64,000 nucleotides of DNA from DASSUW01 sp963830725. GTDB lineage: Bacteria > Actinomycetota > Thermoleophilia > Solirubrobacterales > Solirubrobacteraceae. Shown here piece by piece: positions 8,585 through 16,443 of the stretch. The stretch lies in the NCBI GenBank assembly GCA_963830725.1, contig CAWHNO010000016.1, forward strand, positions 744,001 to 808,000. Direction: 5' to 3'. The notes under the pieces are model-generated. The model was given only the letters and a program-made list of their open reading frames with translations, made no database searches and was not told the origin of the DNA. Position numbers and translations under genes: made by a program. Numbering within the stretch: the stretch's first letter is position 1; each line of letters starts with the position of its first letter.

Positions 8585-9299
8585 TCCAGCGCGCGCCGTC
8601 GCCGGCCAGGAACAGCACGGCCTCGGCGACGTCGGCCGGCTGCCCGCGGCGGCCCAGCGGGTGGAAGCCGTCGACGGAGTCGAGCACCGCCCGCGCCTCC
8701 TCGGGCGTCAGGAACCGCTCGTAGGCCGGCGTCTCCACGAAGGCCAGCGCCACCGTGTTGACCCGGATGCCGTCCGCCGCGAGCTCGATCGCGAGGTTCT
8801 TGGTCAGCACGTGGCGACCGGCCTGGGCCGCCGAGTACGCGCTCGTGGGCGTCGTCGAGATCGCGTCCAGCGCCCACATCGAGCCGACGTTGACGATCGC
8901 GCCGCCGCCGCGCTCGCGCATCGTCGGGACGACGGCCTGGGAGACCCAGTAGGTCGGCCGCAGGATCGAGCCGAGTGCCTCGTCGAAGTGCTCCTCGGTC
9001 TGCTCCTCGAAGGGAGCCGGGCGGAAGATGCCGGTGCTGTTGACGAGCACGTCGACGCCGCCGAAGCGCTCGACGGCGCGCTCGACGAGGCCGTGCGCCT
9101 GATCGCGGCTCGTCACCCGGCCGGCGACGGTCAGCGTGCGCCCGCCGCCGGGGTCGAGATCCGCCTGCGCCGCTTCGAGCACGGAGGCACGCGTTCCGCT
9201 GAGGACGACCGAGGCTCCCTCGTCGAGGAACCGCTCGGCCGCGGCGCGGCCGATGCCCCCGCCGCCGCCGGTGATGAGAACGACCTTGTCTTCGAACAT
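8346..9299 (-). CDS. SDR-family oxidoreductase with altered YxxxK motif
   Basis: A short-chain dehydrogenase: TGGGGGIG at 10-17 binds the nicotinamide cofactor, NSTG is the structural motif after strand 4, Ser140 and Tyr155 occupy catalytic positions. The usual YxxxK lysine is replaced by Gln159 (YSAAQ), so catalysis may be impaired or altered. The family ends near residue 257 (PIDGGVLAGR), but this frame runs about 60 residues further over the lacI 3' end; a stop in the next frame at about 8495 suggests a terminal frame error. Start ATG 9299 is preceded by TATTAT (9312-9307) with 7 nt spacing, a leaderless arrangement. Divergent from marR, which probably controls it. Confidence 0.8.
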   Translation of the reverse strand: MFEDKVVLITGGGGGIGRAAAERFLDEGASVVLSGTRASVLEAAQADLDPGGGRTLTVAGRVTSRDQAHGLVERAVERFGGVDVLVNSTGIFRPAPFEEQTEEHFDEALGSILRPTYWVSQAVVPTMRERGGGAIVNVGSMWALDAISTTPTSAYSAAQAGRHVLTKNLAIELAADGIRVNTVALAFVETPAYERFLTPEEARAVLDSVDGFHPLGRRGQPADVAEAVLFLAGDGARWITGTTLPIDGGVLAGRSPAVREEAAATELVAAAGSRLTRARSAWSGGPRAAKRRDGRRGARRAARRRGGRARRGPARRR

Positions 9300-9306
9300 G
9301 TCGTAG

Positions 9307-9347
9307 ATAATACATGCATGTGCAGCTAATGCAAGTGCAGCTATACT
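9307..9347. promoter_or_regulatory. Divergent SDR/marR promoters with a direct-repeat operator
   Basis: On the minus strand TATTAT (9312-9307) ends 7 nt before the SDR ATG; on the plus strand TATACT (9342-9347) ends 6 nt before the marR GTG. Both look leaderless. Between them is a 14-bp direct repeat with one mismatch and 15-bp period, TGCATGTGCAGCTA (9315-9328) and TGCAAGTGCAGCTA (9330-9343), which overlaps the marR -10. It is the obvious site for MarR autoregulation. Confidence 0.55.
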
Positions 9348-9353
9348 GGCCGC

Positions 9354-9776
9354 GTGTCCGCGATCGACGACGAGCAGCTCGCCACCTGGCGCGCGTTCCT
9401 CAACGCGCACGCCCGCGTCACGCGGGCGATCGGGCGCGACCTGGCGGAGGCCGGGCTGCCCGATCTCAGCTGGTACGACGTCCTGTGGGCGCTGTACCGG
9501 CAGCCGGGCCGCTGCCTGCGCGTGAACCAGCTCGCCGACGAGGTGGTGCTCAGCGCGACCGCGATGAGCCGCTTCGTCGACCGCGTCGAGGCGGCCGGCT
9601 ACGTCCGCCGCGAGCCAGATCCCGATGACCGGCGCGCGCTACAGATCACGATCACCGACGAGGGGATCGCGCTGCTGCGGCGGATGTGGCCGGTCTACGC
9701 GCGCGGCATCGAGCGCCGCTTCGCCGCGCATCTCGACGGCGGCTCGCTGCGCGAGATGCTCGAGCGGATGGGCTGA
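9354..9776 (+). CDS. MarR-family transcriptional regulator
   Basis: A 140-residue winged-helix regulator. The recognition region is VNQLADEVVLSATAMSRFVDRVEAAG and the wing carries the family hallmark DPDDRRALQITITDEG (both given here as fragments of the conserved MarR domain). It would dimerise and bind the direct repeat between itself and the divergent SDR gene; phenolic or hydrophobic ligands are typical for the family but the ligand is unknown. GTG start is chosen because of the -10 box 6 nt upstream. The gene ends exactly where the convergent LLM gene ends. Confidence 0.88.
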   Translation: MSAIDDEQLATWRAFLNAHARVTRAIGRDLAEAGLPDLSWYDVLWALYRQPGRCLRVNQLADEVVLSATAMSRFVDRVEAAGYVRREPDPDDRRALQITITDEGIALLRRMWPVYARGIERRFAAHLDGGSLREMLERMG

Positions 9777-10688
9777 TCAGAGGCGCGGCATCACTTCGGT
9801 GACGAAGCGGGCGACCTGCTCGGCGCGATCCTCGTGCCGCGGGACGACGACCACGGTGTCGGCGCCCGCCTTCCACAGCGCCTCGATGGCGCCGACGCAG
9901 TCGCGGGCGTCACCGGCGATCGCGACGGCGCGCAGGCGGTCCTCGTCGAGCGGGCCGCCGGCGTCGTCCAGGCCCGCGAGCTCGAACAGCCGCGGATAGA
10001 GGCCCATCCTGCGCCAGGCCTCGATCGGCGGGCGCAGCGCCTCGGCCGCCGCCGAGCGATCGTCGTCGACGCTCAGCCACGCGTAGACGACCGCCTCGCC
10101 GGCGCCGCCGGCGGTCTCGCGCGCCCAGCGCACCGCGGCCGGGCCGCTGCCCTCGGCGAGCAGGAAGCCTTCCGCCGACCGCCCCGCGGCGGCCAGGCCG
10201 CGCGGTCCGGTGGTGCCGATCAGGATCGGCGGCGGCGGATCGGGCCGGTGCGCGAGCTGGACGGCGTCGAGCCGCACGTGCCGCCCGTCGACGGTCACGC
10301 GGTCGCCGGCCAGCAGCGCCCGCACGGCCGTCACGGTCTCCTCGAGGGCGACCAGGCGGTTCGGCGGGCGCGCGTCGATCTGCCGCATCCAGGACTCCAC
10401 CCCGTGCCCGAACGCGGCCGCGAACCGCCCCGGATGTAGGCGGGAGAGGCCCGCGATCTCCATCGCCGCCAGCGCCGGGTTGCGCATCGCCACCGGCAGC
10501 AGGCCGATGCCGACGCGCAGCGAGCCGGTGACCGCGAGCGCGGTCGCGGCCATCGTCAGGCCGCCGGCGAGGAAGCAGTCCTCGACCACCCACAGCTCGG
10601 CGAAGCCGCCGCGCTCGGCGCCGCGCGCGAAGGCGGGCAGCTCCTCGGGCGGCCACTCGGGCCGGAACATGACGCCGAGCCCGCTCAT
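9777..10688 (-). CDS. LLM-class (luciferase-like) flavin/F420-dependent oxidoreductase
   Basis: A 303-residue bacterial-luciferase-fold oxidoreductase. It starts LGVMFRPEWPPEE and has the typical AERGGFAELWVVED strand-helix, VGIGLLPVAMRNP, and the PPPILIGTTGPRGLAAAG loop that holds the flavin or deazaflavin. Members in Actinobacteria usually take F420, but FMN cannot be excluded from sequence. The substrate is unknown. It stands alone, convergent with marR (zero spacing), and is followed after 13 nt on the same strand side by the small coiled-coil gene. Confidence 0.85.
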   Translation of the reverse strand: MSGLGVMFRPEWPPEELPAFARGAERGGFAELWVVEDCFLAGGLTMAATALAVTGSLRVGIGLLPVAMRNPALAAMEIAGLSRLHPGRFAAAFGHGVESWMRQIDARPPNRLVALEETVTAVRALLAGDRVTVDGRHVRLDAVQLAHRPDPPPPILIGTTGPRGLAAAGRSAEGFLLAEGSGPAAVRWARETAGGAGEAVVYAWLSVDDDRSAAAEALRPPIEAWRRMGLYPRLFELAGLDDAGGPLDEDRLRAVAIAGDARDCVGAIEALWKAGADTVVVVPRHEDRAEQVARFVTEVMPRL

Positions 10689-10701
10689 CGCGCCGGCAGC
10701 G

Positions 10702-11022
10702 CTAGATCAGACCGCGCGCACCGAGCTCCGCCAGGACCTTGCGGCGATGCCACTGCTTGGCGGCGGCAAGTCGGCTCAGGGCGTCGCGCGCCTCGTGCTC
10801 GCGCTCCCTGGCGTCGACTGCGATCCCGCGCAGCTTCTCGATCTTGGCCTCGAGCTTGGCGTTCACCTCGCGCAGCTCGTCGAGCTCTGCCTGCTCGTCC
10901 GTCGTCCACTCCCAGGCGGGGGCATCGGACGCCATCAGCGGATTCGGCCGTGAATGGCCGTTGTGCGCGAGCGCCTCGCGCAGCTCCTGCCCGGAGACAT
11001 GGGGTTCGTGCGACTCGCTCAT
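10702..11022 (-). CDS. Small coiled-coil protein of unknown function
   Basis: A 106-residue protein I do not recognise. The N-terminal 40 residues are polar and probably disordered; from about residue 42 an acidic/basic heptad pattern (ELDELREVNAKLEAKIEKL) predicts a coiled coil to residue 90, ending in a basic segment (QWHRRKVLAEL). No signal peptide or membrane segment. Codon use matches neighbours and the ORF lies alone between the LLM gene and a long inverted repeat, so it is likely to be real. Confidence 0.55.
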   Translation of the reverse strand: MSESHEPHVSGQELREALAHNGHSRPNPLMASDAPAWEWTTDEQAELDELREVNAKLEAKIEKLRGIAVDAREREHEARDALSRLAAAKQWHRRKVLAELGARGLI

Positions 11023-11088
11023 GGGGCGGGGGTTCGAGGCCCGGCGGAGGGCTCCTGCAACTGATTCGTGTGTTGCGTTGCGCGGGCG

Positions 11089-11183
11089 AACGTCAACTGC
11101 CTGCAGGTAAGGGACCGGACGTGGGCCCCGCGGTCAGCCGCGCGGCCGGCTCACCGCCTCCTTACCTGCTGGGGTTGACGTTG
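11089..11183 (-). terminator. Long inverted repeat at the 3' end of the nitronate-monooxygenase gene
   Basis: Arms AACGTCAAC...GCAGGTAAGG (11089-11112) and CCTTACCTGC...GTTGACGTT (11160-11183) pair over 19 of 23-24 positions with a 47-nt loop. The minus-strand TAA stop (11164-11162) lies inside the stem. This could act as a U-tract-less terminator or mRNA 3' stabiliser. Confidence 0.45.
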
Positions 11184-12196
11184 GCCGCGTCCCTCAGCGC
11201 CGCGCGCGCCTCGGCGGCCAGCCGCCGCACGAGATAGCCGGCCGGCTCGTCGACGGCCAGCGCATGCGCCTGCCCGGCCCACAGATGGAAGCCGTCCGCG
11301 TCCCCCTGCTCGCGCGCCGCGGCGCGGATCCCCGCGGTGACGTGGTGCAGATCGGGGTAGGCGCTCGGCGCGCCCTCGCCGTGCTCGCGGAGCCAGCGGT
11401 TGACGATGCCGCGGGCGCTGCGGCCGGTGAACGCGCGGGTGACCGCCGTGACGCCGTCGCCCGCGATCGCTTCGCGGTGCGCGGGGGCGGTCGCCGCCTC
11501 GGGGCAGAGCATGAACGCCGTGCCGAGCTGCGCGGCCGCGGCTCCGGCGGCGAGCACGGCGGCGACGGCCCGGCCGGTGGCGATCCCGCCGGTGGCGACG
11601 AGCGGGAGGTCGACGGCCGCGCGCACGAGCTGGAGCAGCGCGAGCAGGCCGATGTCCCCGGGCGCGGCGTCGTCGAAGCTGCCCCGGTGGCCGCCCGCCT
11701 CCACGCCCTGCACGACGAGCGCGTCCGCGCCGGCGTTCGCGGCCGCGCGCGCCTCGTCCGGCGTCGTGACCGTGACCCACGCCTCGCCGGGCAGGGCCGC
11801 GATCGCCTCGGCCGCCGGGCAGCCGAAGGCGAACGAGACGACCGGCACCTGCAGCTCGGCGACGAGCGCGAGCTTGGCCTCCCAGCCGTCGTCGTCGTGG
11901 CGCGGCTCGCCGATCGGCGCTCCATAACGCTCGGCCTCGGCGCCCAGGCGTGCCGCAAACCCGGCGACATCGCCGGCCGCCGGCGCGGGCGGGGCGAACA
12001 GGTTGATGCCGAACGGGCGCGCGGTCAGCGCGCGCAGCGCCTCGACGTCCGCGCGCACCGCGTCGGCCGGCTTGTAGCCGGCGGCCAGAAAGCCGAGCCC
12101 GCCCGCCTCGGCCACCGCGGCGGCGAGCACCGGTGTGGAAGGACCGCCGGCCATCGGCGCCTGGACGATCGGGTGCTCGAGGCCGTCGAGGACCAT
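11162..12196 (-). CDS. Nitronate monooxygenase-family FMN enzyme
   Basis: A 344-residue TIM-barrel FMN protein of the NMO/2-nitropropane dioxygenase family. It has the N-terminal HPIVQAPMAGG phosphate/FMN strand, EAGGHRG with the histidine that acts as catalytic base in class I enzymes, and the FMN-phosphate loops VATGGIATGRAV and AQLGTAF. It would oxidise alkyl nitronates such as propionate 3-nitronate, though many homologues have unknown substrates. The start ATG 12196 is preceded by TACCGT with 6 nt spacing (leaderless). Longer upstream extension runs into the divergent VOC gene and is rejected. Confidence 0.85.
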   Translation of the reverse strand: MVLDGLEHPIVQAPMAGGPSTPVLAAAVAEAGGLGFLAAGYKPADAVRADVEALRALTARPFGINLFAPPAPAAGDVAGFAARLGAEAERYGAPIGEPRHDDDGWEAKLALVAELQVPVVSFAFGCPAAEAIAALPGEAWVTVTTPDEARAAANAGADALVVQGVEAGGHRGSFDDAAPGDIGLLALLQLVRAAVDLPLVATGGIATGRAVAAVLAAGAAAAQLGTAFMLCPEAATAPAHREAIAGDGVTAVTRAFTGRSARGIVNRWLREHGEGAPSAYPDLHHVTAGIRAAAREQGDADGFHLWAGQAHALAVDEPAGYLVRRLAAEARAALRDAANVNPSR

Positions 12197-12202
12197 CGCC
12201 GA

Positions 12203-12212
12203 ACGGTACCGT
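12203..12212. promoter_or_regulatory. Symmetric divergent -10 element (NMO and VOC genes)
   Basis: The palindrome ACGGTACCGT reads TACCGT on both strands: minus 12208-12203, ending 6 nt before ATG 12196, and plus 12207-12212, ending 6 nt before GTG 12219. One symmetric box can therefore serve two leaderless divergent transcripts. Confidence 0.5.
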
Positions 12213-12218
12213 GAGGGC

Positions 12219-12650
12219 GTGGCCCGCCTGATCGGCATCAACCACGTCGCCATCGAGGTCGGCGACGTCGAGGCGGCGCTCGAGCTGTACGGCCGCCTGT
12301 TCTCGTTCGGGCTGCGCGGGCGCGCCGGGCGGATGGCGTTCATCGACATGGGCGACCAGTTCCTCGCCCTGTCCGAGGGCCGCCGCCAACCACCCGACGA
12401 CGGCCGTCACTTCGGGCTCGTGGTCGACGACAAGCAGGCCGTCCGCGAGGCGGTCGAGCGCGAGGGCCTGGAGGTCCGCCCCGGCCGCGGGCTCGACTTC
12501 ATCGATCCGTGGGGCAACCAGTTCGAGATCGTCGACTACCGCGACATCCAGTTCGAGCGGGCGCCCGGGGTCAAGCGCAAGCTCGGCATCGAGGCGCTCG
12601 AGAAGACCGAGGCGGCCCGGGCCGAGATCAGCGACCGCGGGCTGGACTGA
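12219..12650 (+). CDS. VOC (glyoxalase/bleomycin-resistance fold) family protein
   Basis: A 143-residue vicinal-oxygen-chelate protein: INHVAIEVGDVEAALELYGRLF is the classic first beta-alpha-beta module (shown here with its conserved INHVAIEV and ALELYGRL parts), and GLDFIDPWGNQFEIVDYRD carries the closing DPxGN motif with a Glu metal ligand. Function could be dioxygenase, isomerase or binding protein; no neighbour settles it. GTG 12219 is chosen over GTG 12211 because it follows the shared -10 box at leaderless spacing. Its 3' end overlaps the decayed MaoC gene on the other strand by 23 nt. Confidence 0.78.
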   Translation: MARLIGINHVAIEVGDVEAALELYGRLFSFGLRGRAGRMAFIDMGDQFLALSEGRRQPPDDGRHFGLVVDDKQAVREAVEREGLEVRPGRGLDFIDPWGNQFEIVDYRDIQFERAPGVKRKLGIEALEKTEAARAEISDRGLD

Positions 12651-12953
12651 CCTCGCCGGCCAGGTGCGGCCGCCCGCGCGCGTCGTGAACGGCGAACGCG
12701 CCGTCGCCGACCGAGAACGCCGCCCGCCCGGGAATCCGCAGCGGCACCTTGAAACGGACGTCGACGGCGTACGCCTCCGGGAGCGAGCCCTCGAGCGCCG
12801 CCAGGCAGCGCGCCTTCGTCCACATCCCGTGGGCGATCGCGCCCGGCTGGCCGAGCGCCTTGGCGGCCAGCGGGTGCAGGTGGATCGGGTTGCGGTCGCC
12901 CGAAACCCGCGCCCCGGCGGCGAGCCGGCGAGCCGCTGGTAGCGATCGGCCAT
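12628..12953 (-). pseudogene. MaoC-like dehydratase, N-terminally truncated remnant
   Basis: In one minus frame the sequence reads VSGDRNPIHLHPLAAKALG followed by AIAHGMWTKARCLAALEG and a C-terminal strand region (FKVPLRIPGRAAFSV). This is the hydratase-2 motif of MaoC-type (R)-enoyl-CoA hydratases with the catalytic Asp and His present. Upstream in the same frame there is a stop after about 30 codons and no usable start, so the N-terminal half of a normal 280-residue protein, or its single hotdog start, is missing. It belongs with the neighbouring thiolase and acyl-CoA dehydrogenase remnants. Confidence 0.6.
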
Positions 12954-12984
12954 TGTGTGACGCCTTACCCGGTTAGACTGTCAG

Positions 12985-14246
12985 ATGAACGAGAACGTTT
13001 GGCAATGCGTGGCAGTGAAGATCGCAATCCTCGGCGGCAACCGGATCCTGTTCGCGCGCTCGAACGGGCCGTACGCCGAGGCGTCGAACCAGGACATGCT
13101 CACCGCCGCGCTCGACGGCCTCGTGGCCCGCTTCGGCCTCCAGGGCGAGCGCGCTGGGCGAGGTGGTCGCGGGCGCCGTGCTCAAGCACAGCCGCGACTT
13201 CAACCTCACGCGCGAGAGGCGTCCTGGGCTGCGGCGCTCGACCGCTCGACGCCCGCCTACGACCTCCAGCATGGCGTGCGACGCCGGCCTGCAGGCGGCG
13301 CTCGCGGTGGCGGGCAAGATCGCGCTCGGGCAGATCGATTGGGGCATCGCGGGCGGCGTCGACACCACCAGCGACGCGCCGATCGCCATCAACGAGGACC
13401 TGCGGCGCGTGCTGCTCGAAGCCAACCGCACGAAGACAGTGCCGGGCCGGCTGAAGCTGCTCGGGCACGCTTCGCCCGGGCCAGATCGTGCCCGAGATCC
13501 CGCGCAACGCCGAGCCGCGGACCGGCATGTCGATGGGCGAGCACTAGGCCATCACGCACGGAGCGTGGGCCATCGCGCGCGAGGCAGCAGGACGAGCTGA
13601 CGGTGACCAGCCACCGGCGCTCGCGGCCGCGTACGAGCGCGGCTTCTTCGACGATCTGCTGACCCCCTACCTCGGGCTCGAGCGCGACCAGAACCTGCGC
13701 CCGGACACGAGCCTCGACAAGCTGGCGAGGCTCGAGCCGGTGTTCGGCGACACGATGACGGCCGGCAACTCGACCCCGCTGTCGGACGGCGCCGCCCTCG
13801 TGCTGCTGGCAAGCGACGCGTGCGCGGCCGCGCGCGGCCTGCCCGTGCTCGCCCACCTGACCGACTCGGAGACCGCGGCGGTGGACTACGTGCACGGCGA
13901 CGAGGGGCTGCTGATGGCCCCCGTGCACGCCGTCCCGCGACTGCTCGACCGGGCGGGGCTGACGCTGCAGGACTTCGACCTCTACGAGATCCACGAGGCG
14001 TTTGCCGCCCAGGTCCTGAGCACGCTGAAGGCGTGGGAGCAGGGCCGGCTGGGCGCGATCGACCGCGCGAAGCTCAACGTGGCCGGCGGCTCGCTGGCCG
14101 CAGGGCACCCGTTCGCGGCGACCGGCGGACGGATCCTCGCCACCGTGGCCAAGCTGCTGGCCGAGCGCGGCTCCGGGCGCGCGCTGGTCTCGATCTGCGC
14201 CGCCGGCGGCCAGGGCGTGGTGGCGATCGTGGAGCGCGAGGCATGA
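12985..14246 (+). pseudogene. Acetyl-CoA acetyltransferase (thiolase), multiply disrupted
   Basis: Thiolase sequence is recognisable from AILGGNRILFARSNGPYAEA (near 13020) to the C-terminal NVAGGSLAAGHPFAATGGR and CAAGGQG motifs (13 and 14 kb), but it moves between all three frames: changes near 13147, 13218, 13270, 13468 and 13590, plus a TAG where the family has a Cys or similar residue after SMGEH (13546-13548). The active-site Cys region (ACDAGLQAAL) and the final GHPxGxxG-type loop survive in pieces. Intact it would be about 430 residues and catalyse thiolysis of 3-oxoacyl-CoA. The number and kind of lesions point to real decay. Confidence 0.8.
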
Positions 14247-14760
14247 GCTTCGGCTTCGCGCTCACGTCCGCGCAGCACGACTTGGTCGAGCGCACCCACG
14301 CGTTCGCGAGCTCGACGCCGCCCGCCTGCTGACCTGGCGCGCCTCCTGGATGGCCGCGCAGCGGATGGACTACCACCACGCCGAGGGCTCGATGTCGACG
14401 CTGAAGGCGTCCGAGGTGGCAGTGCGAATCACCGAGCAGGCGATCCAGGTCTGCGGCGGCTACGGCTACGTGCGCGACCTGCCTGTCGAGAAGTGGTACC
14501 GCGACGCGAAGCTCTACACGATCTTCGAGGGCACGAGCGAGATCCAGCGCATGGTCATCGGCCGCACGCTGGCCGACGCCGAGCCGCCGCTGCACCACCG
14601 GCTGCCGGCCAACGGGACGCTGCTCGGCCGCTCGTTCGGGCGCGGCACCAGGCGCCGCTCTCAGATCGCCGGGCGAGCGATGCAGATCGCCTCGAAGACG
14701 CCGCCGTCGCTGATGCGGCTGCCGATGAAGGTGATCACCCCGCCGCAGAAGCCGCGGTAG
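14243..14760 (+). pseudogene. Acyl-CoA dehydrogenase remnant with large internal deletion
   Basis: Starts MSFGFALTSAQHDLVERTHAF, a typical N-terminus, overlapping the thiolase stop (ATGA). After about 22 codons the frame breaks near 14310 and what follows is the C-terminal domain only: ASWMAAQRMDYHHAEGSM, QVCGGYGYVRDLPVEKWYRD and FEGTSEIQRM, the FAD/substrate motifs of acyl-CoA dehydrogenases. About 240 residues of the middle and beta domains are missing, including the region before the helix with the catalytic base. The tail (residues after 14,620) is basic and atypical. A non-functional leftover of a fatty-acid oxidation cluster. Confidence 0.78.
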
Positions 14761-14774
14761 CCCCGACTAGCATC

Positions 14775-15344
14775 GTGGCCGCCGTGCGCGTCCTCGCCCT
14801 CGCCGACAAGCCGCCGCCCGTCGACCCGGCCGAGATGGCGCTCCAGATGAAGGTCGACGCGGTGTTCTGCCTCGGCGACCTCGATCGCGCGTGGATCGAG
14901 TCGCTGATGTCGCTCCCCCTCCCCCGCTTCGGCGTACACGGCAACCACGATCCCGAGAACGTCCTGCGCGACCTCGAGATCGAGGACATGCACCTGCGCC
15001 GCACGCAGGCACCCGGCGGGCTCACCGTTGCCGGCTTCGAGGGCTGCGTCCAGTACCAGAAGGGCGCCGTCCACCAGTACACGCAGAAGGAGGCGGCCAA
15101 GCTCGTACGCCGGCTGCCGGCCGCCGACGTGCTGCTCTGCCACTGCCCGCCGCTCGGCATCAACGACGACCCCGGTGACCCGGCGCACATCGGCTTCGAG
15201 GCCCTGCGCGAGTGGGTCGACGAGTACCGGCCGCGCCACGTGCTGCACGGTCACACGCACCCGCTGCCGGGCAGCACGGTCAAGCACCACGGCGACACGG
15301 CGGTGCACTGGATCTCGGGCGCGAAGGTGCTCGACCTCCGGTAG
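14775..15344 (+). CDS. Calcineurin-like metallophosphoesterase
   Basis: A 189-residue phosphoesterase: CLGDLD (metal ligand Asp), GVHGNHD (Asn/His catalytic motif), LLCHCPP (His ligand) and VLHGHTH (GHxH ligand). The N-terminal DxH motif is replaced by LALADKPPP, so one canonical metal ligand (His) is missing and Asp alone remains; this variant occurs in short phosphoesterases of the MPPED type. Substrate unknown. GTG 14775 is used; GTG 14784 is an alternative. It lies directly after the decayed lipid cluster but is itself intact. Confidence 0.78.
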   Translation: MAAVRVLALADKPPPVDPAEMALQMKVDAVFCLGDLDRAWIESLMSLPLPRFGVHGNHDPENVLRDLEIEDMHLRRTQAPGGLTVAGFEGCVQYQKGAVHQYTQKEAAKLVRRLPAADVLLCHCPPLGINDDPGDPAHIGFEALREWVDEYRPRHVLHGHTHPLPGSTVKHHGDTAVHWISGAKVLDLR

Positions 15345-15360
15345 CGGCGCGGAGGCGGCT

Positions 15361-16443
15361 TCAGTCCGTGGAGGCTCGGTTCTCCACGAGCAGGGCGGTT
15401 CCGTCGTTCGCGATCACCCACACGTCGTCCCCGACGGTGACCAGGGCCTTGGCCTGGCGGCGGCCGAGGTCGAGCGTCGTGGTGACCGTCTCGGTTTCGG
15501 GGTCGATACGTGAGAGGCGCAACGGAGCGTTCACGGCGAGGGGGTCGCGCGAGGCCGCCCACACGCTGCCATCGCCGACCGCGACCGGCCCGGCGCCGTC
15601 GCCGACGCTGGTCCGGCTCACCACCTGGCCGGCGTGGATCCGCAGGACCGTCCCGGCGCTGGGGTCGGAGACCCACGCGCCGTCGACATCGGCGGCGAGC
15701 GTGTTCTGGACCGGGTCGCTCGGCTGCCCGACGACACGGCCCAGCCGGCGGGTGGCCAGCGAGTTGCCGTCGACGGCAACCACGGTTCCCTCGTCGCCGA
15801 GGGCCCACAGCGCATCGTCGCGGGCGGCCAGCGACCCGGCCGTCGGGAACGCAACTCGGGCCGTGACCTCGTGGCTGACCGCGTCGATCCGTTCGAGTCG
15901 TGGACGGTGCCAGTCGATGAGCCACACGCCGCCTGCTCCGACCGCGACGGCCTGCACGTAGCCGCTGACCTCGACGCGCTCGACGACCCGGCCGCTGCGC
16001 GGGTCGATCCGGGACAGCAGCGACCCGTTCGGCGTCGTGTCGGGGCTGGCGACCCACACGCCGCCCGCGCCGGCGGCGATGCCGGCGGGATTGCCTTCGA
16101 CGTCGATCCGGGCGATCACGCGGCGGGTCTCCGGATCGACACGGATGACCGCCCCCTCGAAGTCGGTCACCCACAACGAGCCGCCGGCGGCCACGGCATC
16201 CTGCGGCTGGCCGCCGATCTGCACCAAGGCCGCGATCCCCGGTCGCACCGGCTGTGAGGGCGACAGCGCATTCGCGGCCACCAGAACCGCGACTGCGCCC
16301 GTCACGATCGTCGCGGCGGCCAGCGCGGGTCGCCAGGTGCGCGCGGGCATCTGCCGCGTCGCCCGGCCGACCCTGCCCCGGCGCCGGTGGCGGTCGGCGG
16401 CGTCGACGAGGTCGCCGCGCAGACCGGTGATGTAGTCGCTCAT
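15361..16443 (-). CDS. Membrane-anchored beta-propeller (Vgb/NHL-like) protein
   Basis: A 360-residue protein with a basic cytoplasmic N-terminus (residues 1-38), one membrane segment at about 40-60 (ALAAATIVTGAVAVLVAANAL region) and an extracytoplasmic domain of repeated GGVWVA/GGSLWVTD/DGAWVSD strands, each followed by an IDPxTGxV turn, typical of Vgb-like six- or seven-bladed propellers. The ATG overlaps the sigma factor stop (ATGA), so this is co-translated with it and probably acts as the extracytoplasmic part or regulator of the ECF system, in place of a classical anti-sigma factor. That role is inference. Confidence 0.7.
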   Translation of the reverse strand: MSDYITGLRGDLVDAADRHRRRGRVGRATRQMPARTWRPALAAATIVTGAVAVLVAANALSPSQPVRPGIAALVQIGGQPQDAVAAGGSLWVTDFEGAVIRVDPETRRVIARIDVEGNPAGIAAGAGGVWVASPDTTPNGSLLSRIDPRSGRVVERVEVSGYVQAVAVGAGGVWLIDWHRPRLERIDAVSHEVTARVAFPTAGSLAARDDALWALGDEGTVVAVDGNSLATRRLGRVVGQPSDPVQNTLAADVDGAWVSDPSAGTVLRIHAGQVVSRTSVGDGAGPVAVGDGSVWAASRDPLAVNAPLRLSRIDPETETVTTTLDLGRRQAKALVTVGDDVWVIANDGTALLVENRASTD

